Source of the DNA: Oscillospiraceae bacterium
Lineage (GTDB): Bacteria > Bacillota > Clostridia > Oscillospirales > Acutalibacteraceae
Assembly (NCBI GenBank): GCA_003499325.1
Contig: DNIP01000109.1
Coordinates: 1 to 11,273, forward strand
DNA: 11,273 bases
Direction: 5' to 3'
The notes under the pieces are model-generated. The model was not told the origin of the DNA. It did not search any database and saw nothing but the letters and a program-made list of their open reading frames with translations. A program made the position numbers and the translations under genes. This document shows positions 6,052 through 11,273 of the stretch, piece by piece; position 1 is the first letter of the stretch; each line of letters starts with the position of its first letter.

Positions 6052-7844
6052 GCTACACTTACCCCGATCCGAATGGTAGGGGAGGGGCTTGCTCCTCCCG
6101 TATCGTTTCAGATGCGGGCAGCGTTTGTTCCGATGATCGGCATAGGGCGCTGTCCGATATCAACCTCTCCATTGAGCGCGGCGAGTTTATCACCCTGATG
6201 GGCGCGACCGGCTCGGGCAAAAGCACGCTGCTCCGACTCTTCAAGCCCGAGTTGAGGCAGAACGGGGCGTTGCAGGGCTTAATCGAATATAACGGAGCCG
6301 AGATCGGCGCGATGGATCTGCGAGAATCCGCGCGCATGGTCGGTTATGTCGCACAGAATCCCGAGGAACAGATCGTCACCGACAAGGTGTGGCATGAGCT
6401 GGCGTTCACGCTCGAGAACCTCGGCACGCGACAGCAGGATATCGCCCGCCGTGTGGCGGAGATCGCCTCGTACTTCGGCATCGACCGATGGATGGAGCGC
6501 GATACGGCGACCCTCTCGGGCGGCGAAAAACAGCTCCTTCATCTGGCGGCGGTGATGATCGCCGACCCCGAGCTGCTCCTGCTCGACGAGCCGACGGCAC
6601 AGCTCGACCCGATTGCCGCCACGCGCTTGATTGAGACCGTGTACCGCCTCAACCGTGAGACGGGCGTGACGGTGCTGCTGTGCGAGCATCGGTGTGAGGA
6701 GCTCTTCCCGATCTCCGACAGGATCGTGATTCTCGACGGGGGACGGGTCGTGTTCGATGATACGCCCCGTAATGTGGCGCGATCGATCTGCAGGGATGAT
6801 CAATATACAGCCTTTCTGCCAGCGGCGGCACGGCTGTTTCATTTAGTTACTCGCTCCGCTCAGACAAATTATGCAATCCCTCAGTCACCTTTGACACACG
6901 TGTCCGGTGACAGCCTCCTCGCCGGAAGCGGCTCCCCCTCTGTCGCTACGCGACGTCTCCCCAACGGGGAGCACCTTTACCAAAGGGAGCCTGAAATACC
7001 GTTGAGTGTGCGCGAGGGTCAGCGCTTTGTCGAGCGTTTGACAAAAAAAGAGCCGGCTTCGGACTATGCGGAACCAACCGTGACCGAAGAAGCCTTGACA
7101 TTGAAGCATATTCGTTTTCGCTATGAGCGCAGGGGCGCGGATATCCTGCGCGACCTTGATTTGACCGTGTACAGGGGCGAGGTGTTCGCGCTGCTCGGTG
7201 CGAACGGTGCGGGCAAAAGCACCGCCGCGGCAGTCGCGGCAGGACTGCGCAAGCCGTATGCGGGTACGGTGAAGCTGTTCGGCAAGCCCTTGAAGGACTA
7301 TCAGAACGGAACCTTATACAAGGAGAATCTCAGTCTGCTCCCGCAGGACGCGGAGAGCGTGTTTCTGTGTGAAACGGTGGGGGAGGAGCTGAAGGGCTGT
7401 GGCGAGGTCATGCAGAACCTGCCCTTTGACCTGTCGCCCTTATACGACCGCCATCCTTATGATATCTCGGGCGGCGAGCGGCAACTGGTCGCCCTGTGTA
7501 AGGCGCTGTCCACCCAGCCGCGCCTGCTCATGATGGACGAGCCGTCCAAGGGCTTGGACGCCAACCGAAAGGCGCTGCTGCTCGAGGTGATCCGCCGATT
7601 GAAAAAGGACGGCGTGACCGTCCTGCTCATTACCCATGATGTGGAGTTTGCCGCGTTGTGCGCCGACCGATGCGCCCTGTTTGCGCAGGGTCGGGTCGCG
7701 GCAGTCGACCGCACCGACCGCTTCATGACCGACAACCGCTTTTATACCACCGCCGCCTCCCGCATCACAAGGCGCTTTGTCGACGGCGCGTATACCGTGG
7801 CGCTTGCCGCAAAGCGATTTTCGACGGACGGAGGCGCGATATGA
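6024..7844 (+). CDS. Fused two-domain ECF transporter ATPase (EcfA1-EcfA2 type)
   Basis: A 606-aa protein with two complete ABC ATPase domains, the energy-supplying pair of the ECF transporter on one chain. Domain 1 has Walker A GATGSGKST (60-68), Q-loop Q111, signature LSGGEKQ (164-170), Walker B LLLLDEP (184-190) and switch His222. Domain 2 has GANGAGKST (392-400), Q441, ISGGERQ (481-487), LLMMDEP (501-507) and His538. All catalytic motifs look intact. The ATG at 6024 follows GGGAGG (6011-6016), lies within the end of ecfT, and places NLSYTYP at residues 8-14 as in family members. Two stretches look foreign: residues about 17-40, where a genome repeat is read in frame, and about 277-326 in the interdomain linker, which resembles another repeat family. 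The stop overlaps the next start (ATGA). Confidence 0.92.
   Translation: MALVTVKNLSYTYPDPNGRGGACSSRIVSDAGSVCSDDRHRALSDINLSIERGEFITLMGATGSGKSTLLRLFKPELRQNGALQGLIEYNGAEIGAMDLRESARMVGYVAQNPEEQIVTDKVWHELAFTLENLGTRQQDIARRVAEIASYFGIDRWMERDTATLSGGEKQLLHLAAVMIADPELLLLDEPTAQLDPIAATRLIETVYRLNRETGVTVLLCEHRCEELFPISDRIVILDGGRVVFDDTPRNVARSICRDDQYTAFLPAAARLFHLVTRSAQTNYAIPQSPLTHVSGDSLLAGSGSPSVATRRLPNGEHLYQREPEIPLSVREGQRFVERLTKKEPASDYAEPTVTEEALTLKHIRFRYERRGADILRDLDLTVYRGEVFALLGANGAGKSTAAAVAAGLRKPYAGTVKLFGKPLKDYQNGTLYKENLSLLPQDAESVFLCETVGEELKGCGEVMQNLPFDLSPLYDRHPYDISGGERQLVALCKALSTQPRLLMMDEPSKGLDANRKALLLEVIRRLKKDGVTVLLITHDVEFAALCADRCALFAQGRVAAVDRTDRFMTDNRFYTTAASRITRRFVDGAYTVALAAKRFSTDGGAI
6076..6100. repeat. 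Hairpin repeat unit inside ecfA, in frame
   Basis: These 25 bases (GTAGGGG...CTCCTCCCG) are identical to 379-403 and 552-576 of the left-hand repeat array. They are translated as part of residues 18-26 (GRGGACSSR) between the conserved A-loop region (YTYP) and the ALSDINLSIERGE strand. Members of this family normally have only a short loop there. The extra peptide runs to about residue 40, so about 70 bases are probably repeat-derived. Confidence 0.85.
6868..6993. repeat. Second, different palindromic repeat in the ecfA interdomain linker
   Basis: The segment contains several hairpins: TCACC...GGTGA (about 6888-6912), GTCGCTACGCGAC (about 6941-6953) and CTCCCCAACGGGGAG (about 6956-6970). It starts near CCCTCAGTCACC and ends CCAAAGGGAGCCT. 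This layout resembles short palindromic repeats that I recall from Oscillospiraceae genomes. It is not found elsewhere in the window. It is translated without a stop (about residues 283-323, Ser/Gly/Arg-rich), which fits a tolerated linker insertion. Confidence 0.55.
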
Positions 7845-8527
7845 GAGTGATCAAAAATCCCCGCCTCAGGGTGCTCCTGCGCTACGGCATCCCCTTTGTG
7901 CTGATCCCCGCGCTGGTAGCGCTGAGCGCGATCGTGTTTGAGGGTCAGCGGTACCTGATCATCTCGCTCGGGATCGCGGTGTTGGCGCTGCTGTTGTTCA
8001 TGACGGGCTTTGAGAGGAGGAATATCGGCGCGCGGCGCATGGTGATCACGGCGATCATGACGGCGCTGGCGGTGTTCGGGCGGTTCATCCCGCTGTTCAA
8101 GCCGATCACGGCGATCTGCGTGATGACGGCGATCTACCTCGGCGCGGAGGCGGGCTTCTTCTGCGGCTCGCTGAGCGTGCTGATCTCCAACATCTGGTTC
8201 GGACAAGGCCCGTGGACGCCGTTCCAGATGCTCGGCTTCGGGCTGATCGGGCTGGTCGCGGGCTATCTGTCGCGCGTGTTGCTCCGATCCAATGTCCTGT
8301 TATTGCTCTACGGCGTTTTAGCGGGCGTAGCCTACTCCTTCATCATGGACGTCTGGACGGTGTTGTGGTACGCGGGCGGCTTTGATTGGAAATTGTATAC
8401 GGCGGCGCTTCTGTCGGCACTGCCGTTCACCGCGCTGTACGCCGTGTCGAACGTGGTGTTCCTCTTGATCCTCAGAAAGCCCGTGGGGAATAAGCTGAAC
8501 CGAATCAAGATAAAATACGGAGTGTAG
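7841..8527 (+). CDS. ECF transporter S component, probable cobalamin-specific (CbrT-like)
   Basis: A 228-aa membrane protein, the substrate-capturing S component that toppled onto EcfT would release its vitamin to the cytoplasm. About two hydrophobic helices (14-55) precede the core. The RRMVITAIMTALA stretch contains an AxxxA motif (A71, A75), the typical EcfT-facing signature of helix 1. NIWFGQGPWTPFQML (117-131) is the loop-helix motif of the S-component group that includes the cobalamin transporter CbrT. Further helices lie at about 88-112, 128-148, 152-178, 186-212. The start is fixed by the 4-bp ATGA overlap with ecfA and GGAGGCG 5' of it. The substrate assignment comes from the riboswitch and DUF4430 genes upstream; the sequence alone does not prove it. 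Confidence 0.82.
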   Translation: MRVIKNPRLRVLLRYGIPFVLIPALVALSAIVFEGQRYLIISLGIAVLALLLFMTGFERRNIGARRMVITAIMTALAVFGRFIPLFKPITAICVMTAIYLGAEAGFFCGSLSVLISNIWFGQGPWTPFQMLGFGLIGLVAGYLSRVLLRSNVLLLLYGVLAGVAYSFIMDVWTVLWYAGGFDWKLYTAALLSALPFTALYAVSNVVFLLILRKPVGNKLNRIKIKYGV

Positions 8528-8533
8528 TTAGCG

Positions 8534-8673
8534 AGGAGTTAGGAGTTAGTAGTGAGGAGTTAACCCCAAATCATATATTGTAGTTTTGACTAAACTGTGA
8601 TATGATACTGATAATGGCGATAGCTATTTCATATACAGGGACAACTCCCCACTCCTCACTCCTAACTCCTCAC
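8534..8673. repeat. Element with inverted 7-bp-repeat arms after the ecf operon
   Basis: The left arm has AGGAGTT (8534-8540, 8541-8547), AGTAGTG and AGGAGTT (8555-8561). The right arm has AACTCCCC then ACTCCTC, ACTCCTA and ACTCCTC (8651-8671). The arms are inverted relative to each other around an AT-rich centre of about 80 bp. The layout matches the element at 5011-5167, so the ecf operon is bracketed by two related elements. The AT-rich interior carries a promoter candidate. Confidence 0.8.
8586..8615 (+). promoter_or_regulatory. Promoter candidate for the HTH-type gene
   Basis: TTGACT (8586-8591), an 18-nt spacer and GATAAT (8610-8615) resemble a sigma-A promoter lying inside the repeat element. 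It would place the right inverted arm in the 5' untranslated RNA of the gene at 8692. Confidence 0.5.
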
Positions 8674-8691
8674 TGAAATGAAGGTGATCGT

Positions 8692-9327
8692 ATGCGATTG
8701 AAAAAGGGTCTGTTTGCCGAGATAACCGAATATTTGCGGCTTCATTATGACAGTCCCGATGCGCAATTGGCGGCAAAGGAGCCGCAGCCGCTTTTCCCTC
8801 GTGCGGCAAAGGGCGTTTTGCCGCGCGCAAAAGGCTATGGGGCAAGGGAGCTGCCGGACGCGGATGACGCCGTTGTCCTTGACGAATGTGCCGCGCCTGC
8901 GCCGCGCCTGCGGGAACCCGAGCGCATGGACGCCATGCCGCTGCCGACAGCCGCCTACGGCGATCTGTCAAGCCGGCTGCATACGCTCGACGAGAGCTTT
9001 CAGGAAGCGTTACTGCGCCTGATCGATGAGCGCGGGATGCGGGACAGCGCGTGCTATAAGCGCGCGGGGGTCGACCGCAAGCTGTTCTCCAAGATCCGCT
9101 CCAACCCCGCCTACCGTCCGTCCAAGCCCACTGCCGTCGCCTTTGCGATCGCGCTGGAGCTGAGCTTGGAGGAAGCCGCCGATCTCTTGCGCAAGGCGGG
9201 CTACGCGCTGTCGCACAGCTCCAAGTTCGATGTGATTGTGGAGTATTTCATCGTCAACCGCCGCTTCGACCTGCGGGAGCTCAATGAAGCGCTGTACGAA
9301 TTCGACCAGCCGCTGATCAACGGATGA
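8692..9327 (+). CDS. Helix-turn-helix-type protein of unknown role, next to a vWA protein
   Basis: A 211-aa protein. Residues 1-95 are low in recognisable structure (Ala/Pro/Arg-rich, after a short MRLKKGLFAEITEYLRLHY start). Residues 96-211 form a compact helical module. It runs ESFQEALLRLIDERGM, CYKRAGVDRKLFSKIRSNPAYRPSKPT, AFAIALELSLEEAADLLRKAGYALS, then SSKFDVIVEYFI and ALYEFDQPLI. The central part resembles a Cro/phage-repressor-like DNA-binding fold. From memory, the same module occurs in other Firmicutes, alone or fused to macro (ADP-ribose-binding) domains, and near vWA genes. AAGGTG (8681-8686) precedes the ATG. DNA binding is inferred; the module could equally bind a protein. Confidence 0.65.
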   Translation: MRLKKGLFAEITEYLRLHYDSPDAQLAAKEPQPLFPRAAKGVLPRAKGYGARELPDADDAVVLDECAAPAPRLREPERMDAMPLPTAAYGDLSSRLHTLDESFQEALLRLIDERGMRDSACYKRAGVDRKLFSKIRSNPAYRPSKPTAVAFAIALELSLEEAADLLRKAGYALSHSSKFDVIVEYFIVNRRFDLRELNEALYEFDQPLING

Positions 9328-9339
9328 TCCTCGCTAAAT

Positions 9340-9356
9340 GTCGCCTCACAGGCGAC
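9340..9356 (+). other. Hairpin after the HTH-type gene
   Basis: GTCGCC-TCACA-GGCGAC is a perfect 6-bp stem with a 5-nt loop, 12 nt after the stop at 9327. There is no T-run, so it is not a standard intrinsic terminator. It may stabilise the mRNA end or mark the boundary before the vWA gene. Confidence 0.4.
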
Positions 9357-9387
9357 CAACAACTTCCATAATAATGCTATGATGTGG

Positions 9388-9402
9388 TTGTCAACAAGAC
9401 AA
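9388..9402. promoter_or_regulatory. Small inverted repeat before the vWA gene
   Basis: TTGTC-AACAA-GACAA is a short perfect inverted repeat 28 nt before the vWA start, just after a TATGAT (9377-9382) that could be a -10 box without a clear -35. It could be an operator, perhaps of the HTH-type neighbour; this is speculative. Confidence 0.25.
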
Positions 9403-9429
9403 TCACATTTTTATTTGGAGGTTATTGTT

Positions 9430-10134
9430 ATGTTAAAGAAAATCAATGCTAAACTCAAGAAAGCCACCGCTCAACCCGATCCCATGCAGCTCCCGCCCGC
9501 AAACGACGTGACTGAGTTGGTCTTTATCCTCGACCGTTCGGGCTCGATGGGCGGACTGGAGGAGGACACCATCGGCGGCTTCAATTCGATGATCGAGAAG
9601 CAGAAGAAGCAACAGGGCGAGTGCCTGGTCAGCACCGTGCTGTTCGACCACGAGGTCACCACCCTGCACGACCGTGTGCCGCTGGCGGATATCCGTCCCA
9701 TGACGCAGGATGATTACTATGTGCGCGGCTGTACCGCGCTGATCGACGCCATCGGCATGACCGTCAATCATATTGAGCAGGTGCACCGCTATATCCGCAA
9801 AGAGGATGTTCCCGCGCACACGATGTTTGTCATCACGACCGACGGCATGGAGAACGCCAGCAAGGAGTATTCCTCCGATAAGGTCAAGAAGATGATCGAG
9901 AAAAAGAAGAAAGAGGGCTGGGAATTCCTGTTCATCGGCGCGAACATTGACGCGGTATCCACCGCAAGTCATTTCGGTATCGGCGCTGACCGCGCGGTGA
10001 ATTATCATGCCGACAAAAAGGGCACCGCCGTGCTGTATAATTGCGTGAGCAACGTTGTCTCCTCCGCTCGCCGATGCACCCCGATCCAGGGAGATTGGTG
10101 CGCCGAGATCGACGAGGATTATCAAAGCAGATGA
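9430..10134 (+). CDS. von Willebrand factor A (MIDAS) domain protein
   Basis: A 234-aa cytoplasmic-looking protein that is almost entirely one vWA domain. The metal-ion-dependent adhesion site is complete: DRSGS (D35, S37, S39), Thr102 in GCTALIDA and D138 in TTDGMENAS. Such domains bind Mg2+ and a partner protein. The opening LKKINAKLKKATAQPDP is basic and precedes the domain, and no signal peptide or membrane helix is seen. A Lys-rich helix (150-163) lies between the last MIDAS residue and the EFLFIGANIDA strand. The ATG at 9430 is preferred because GGAGG (9417-9421) lies 8 nt upstream; the in-frame 9379 start has no ribosome site. It follows the HTH-type gene by about 100 bp in the same direction and may share a pathway with it. 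The specific partner is unknown. Confidence 0.88.
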   Translation: MLKKINAKLKKATAQPDPMQLPPANDVTELVFILDRSGSMGGLEEDTIGGFNSMIEKQKKQQGECLVSTVLFDHEVTTLHDRVPLADIRPMTQDDYYVRGCTALIDAIGMTVNHIEQVHRYIRKEDVPAHTMFVITTDGMENASKEYSSDKVKKMIEKKKKEGWEFLFIGANIDAVSTASHFGIGADRAVNYHADKKGTAVLYNCVSNVVSSARRCTPIQGDWCAEIDEDYQSR

Positions 10135-10177
10135 GGGGGCGCCGTGTGCGGTGTGCTCACGGCCGCCTATTGCAGGG

Positions 10178-10211
10178 GATGATCACCGCATGTGAATCAT
10201 CTGATTTTTTT
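10178..10211 (+). terminator. Intrinsic terminator after the vWA gene
   Basis: GATGATCAC (10178-10186) pairs with GTGAATCATC (10192-10201) with one bulged A, loop CGCAT, followed by TGA and seven T residues (10205-10211). It ends the vWA transcription unit. A further GC-rich stem (GCCGTG...CACGGC, 10141-10163) lies just upstream. Confidence 0.8.
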
Positions 10212-10241
10212 CAATAAAGATGGTTTTTCTCAGAATAATGA

Positions 10242-10270
10242 TAGACAAAAACGCTCCTTTGGTGTATAGT
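10242..10270 (+). promoter_or_regulatory. Promoter of the prolyl-tRNA editing gene
   Basis: TAGACA (10242-10247), a 17-nt spacer and TATAGT (10265-10270) form a good sigma-A promoter. The expected start near 10277 gives a leader of only about 20 nt before the ATG at 10300. Confidence 0.75.
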
Positions 10271-10289
10271 GTAACATAGAGAAATCTGT

Positions 10290-10294
10290 GGAGG
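10290..10294 (+). promoter_or_regulatory. Ribosome binding site deciding the ATG at 10300
   Basis: GGAGG at 10290-10294 sits 5 nt before ATG 10300 and overlaps an in-frame GTG at 10288, so the GTG cannot be the main start. Confidence 0.75.
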
Positions 10295-10299
10295 AAACG

Positions 10300-10851
10300 A
10301 TGGAATTATTTCACGGCTCGCCCGCCGATCTGAGCGGCAGAAATGACAGAGAGATACGATCATACGCATTTTTGGATTCACTCGGGGTCGAGTTCGACCG
10401 CACCGATCATCCCGATACCCCCGCGACCACAATGGAGGTCTGCGCCGAGGTGGACGCGGTTTTGGACGTCAAGATCTGCAAGAACCTCTTTCTGAGCAAC
10501 CGCCAAAAGACCAAGTTCTATTTGGTGGTGATGCCGGGTGACAAGCCCTTCAAGACCAAGGAGCTGTCGGGACAAATGGGCATCAGCCGCCTGTCCTTCG
10601 GCGATGAGAGCAAAATGACAGAATTCCTCGACCTGCACCCCGGCAGTGTGTCGGTGCTCGGACTCATGAACGACAAGGAGCACCGTGTACAGCTCGTGAT
10701 CGACGAGGATGTCTTAAAGGAAGAATACTTCGGCTGTCATCCGTGCGAGAACACCAGCTCCATCCGCTTCAAGACCGCCGATCTGACAGAAAAGATCCTC
10801 CCCGCACTCGGGGTCGAGCCCGTTCTCGTCAAGCTCGTCGGGACGGAGTAA
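10300..10851 (+). CDS. Stand-alone prolyl-tRNA editing protein (ProXp-ala/PrdX-like, YbaK family)
   Basis: A 183-aa protein of the YbaK/aminoacyl-tRNA deacylase family, most like the free-standing ProXp-ala/PrdX group, which hydrolyses alanine wrongly attached to tRNA-Pro. Recognisable parts are the N-terminal helix FLDSLGVEF and HPDTPATTMEV (37-47), KICKNLFLSNRQKTKFYLVV (58-77) with the conserved Lys61-Asn62 of the active site, LSGQMGISRLSF (89-100), the HPGSVSVLGLMND substrate loop (113-125), and the C-terminal CHPCENTSSI (146-155). The length is normal for the free-standing form and no catalytic feature is missing. It is monocistronic, with a promoter at 10242-10270 and a terminator of the previous unit at 10178-10211. 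Specificity for Ala versus Cys is predicted from family resemblance. Confidence 0.88.
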   Translation: MELFHGSPADLSGRNDREIRSYAFLDSLGVEFDRTDHPDTPATTMEVCAEVDAVLDVKICKNLFLSNRQKTKFYLVVMPGDKPFKTKELSGQMGISRLSFGDESKMTEFLDLHPGSVSVLGLMNDKEHRVQLVIDEDVLKEEYFGCHPCENTSSIRFKTADLTEKILPALGVEPVLVKLVGTE

Positions 10852-10858
10852 GGAAAGG

Positions 10859-10874
10859 TTTTCACTTGTGAAAA
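10859..10874. other. Palindrome just after the tRNA-editing gene
   Basis: TTTTCAC-TT-GTGAAAA is an almost perfect inverted repeat 7 nt after the stop at 10851. A weak, possibly bidirectional terminator is conceivable, but it has no T-run after the stem. Confidence 0.3.
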
Positions 10875-10905
10875 ATATCTGAGAACGCAGCGGAACAGAT
10901 GCTCC

Positions 10906-10973
10906 GTAGGGTACGGCGCTTGAGGAGTTGTCCAAATCTTGATTTGGCTTACAACTCCCATGCAACAGCGCTC
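10906..10973. repeat. 68-bp direct repeat, copy 1 (GTAGGG unit with nested insertion)
   Basis: It is identical over all 68 visible bases to 11206-11273, where the window ends; the two copies are exactly 300 bp apart. It begins as a GTAGGGTACGGCGCTTG hairpin unit of the type at 86-116. It then departs at 10923 into an unrelated structured segment. Confidence 0.9.
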
Positions 10974-11011
10974 CAAGAACAGATAAAGTCTGTGATTGGC
11001 TAAGCGCCACT
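10923..11011. repeat. Small structured element inserted in a hairpin repeat unit
   Basis: The host unit GTAGGGTACGGCGCTTG...CGACGTACCGAAACC (compare 86-116) is split here by about 89 bp. GCTTG occurs directly before (10918-10922) and after (11012-11016), like a 5-bp target duplication. The insert folds into two stems. GGAGTTGT (10924-10931) pairs with ACAACTCC (10951-10958) and encloses CCAAATC/GATTTGG. GCGCT (10968-10972) pairs with AGCGC (11003-11007) and encloses CCAA/TTGG and ACAGA/TCTGT. It has no coding capacity. Confidence 0.65.
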
Positions 11012-11044
11012 GCTTGCCGACGTACCGAAACCATTCCGATCTAT

Positions 11045-11155
11045 GTCACCCAAATGCGGAGCAAATGAAATGTACCGCTTCGGGGCGTCGTAAACGTCGC
11101 CCCCTACAATTCCGTTGTAACGCTTACTGTAGGGGATGACGCTCGCGACATCCCG
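11045..11155. repeat. Facing hairpin repeat pair with 19-nt spacer
   Basis: A left unit ends at CCCCTACA (11101-11108) and a right unit starts at TGTAGGGG (11128-11135) and ends CATCCCG (11155 at latest), with a 19-nt spacer (ATTCCGTTGTAACGCTTAC). This matches block Z at 322-409, but the arms of the hairpins differ (GATG/CATC and GGCG/CGCC instead of GAGG/CTCC and GAGC/GCTC). Confidence 0.8.
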
Positions 11156-11205
11156 AAACGTTTGTTGATATGACACTTAAATGCAAAGCATATGGAACTC
11201 ATATT

Positions 11206-11273
11206 GTAGGGTACGGCGCTTGAGGAGTTGTCCAAATCTTGATTTGGCTTACAACTCCCATGCAACAGCGCTC
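11206..11273. repeat. 68-bp direct repeat, copy 2 (cut by window end)
   Basis: Identical to 10906-10973 as far as the window goes. The same nested insert occupies the same point of the host unit, so the compound unit was probably duplicated as a whole. Confidence 0.9.

Noticed and set aside
7658-7840. Upstream extension of the S component into ecfA
   Set aside because: Arg/His/Pro-rich out-of-frame translation of ecfA; the ATGA overlap at 7841 gives a normal membrane-protein start.
9433-10125. Long minus-strand open frame opposite the vWA gene
   Set aside because: The plus strand has complete MIDAS motifs and a ribosome site; the antisense frame has no recognisable features.
10923-11017. 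tRNA or known small RNA gene in the nested insert
   Set aside because: The two stems do not form a cloverleaf and there is no T-loop GTTCRA motif or promoter; the segment also recurs inside a repeat unit.

Overview
The window looks like a chromosomal segment of a gut-type Clostridia (Oscillospirales / Ruminococcaceae-like) bacterium. The reasons are the moderately high GC, Gram-positive features (strong AGGAGG ribosome sites, a sortase-type TPKTGD wall anchor, an ECF-type transporter, a truncated DUF6291-like replication protein) and many short palindromic repeats of the kind common in that group. The genus cannot be fixed from the sequence alone.

Layout. 1-835 is a gene-free array of mosaic hairpin repeats, with three block duplications of 88-203 bp. 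840-1387 holds tandem repeats and a short minus-strand DUF6291-like gene with a probably damaged 3' end. 1523-2043 is a regulatory leader: a promoter, a cobalamin riboswitch (about 1569-1764), an intrinsic terminator (1920-1944) and fourteen 7-bp tandem repeats. 2137-5011 encodes two exported proteins with DUF4430/transcobalamin beta-like domains. The first (336 aa) is wall-anchored. The second (625 aa) has the alpha-barrel-plus-beta-domain content of intrinsic factor/transcobalamin, with two membrane helices between the halves. 5185-8527 is a compact ECF transporter operon: ecfT, a fused two-domain ecfA, and an S component, with overlapping genes. 8692-10134 holds a helix-turn-helix-type protein and a von Willebrand factor A (MIDAS) protein. 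10300-10851 is a stand-alone prolyl-tRNA editing protein with its own promoter. 10900-11273 returns to the hairpin repeats, including a 68-bp direct repeat that carries a nested insertion.

How the genes work together. The central part reads as a vitamin B12 salvage system. The riboswitch senses cobalamin and probably terminates transcription when it is plentiful. Two surface proteins would capture cobalamin outside the membrane, and the ECF transporter would import it using ATP. The cobalamin assignment rests on the riboswitch and the domain architecture; substrate binding is inferred.

The most unusual points are: (i) the intrinsic-factor-like protein whose alpha and beta halves are separated by a predicted membrane hairpin; (ii) two different repeat elements apparently inserted in frame in the fused EcfA ATPase, one sharing 25 identical bases with the repeat array 6 kb away; (iii) a hairpin repeat family with constant ends and arms that change in a compensating way; and (iv) 7-bp tandem repeats that recur as inverted arms on both sides of the transporter operon.
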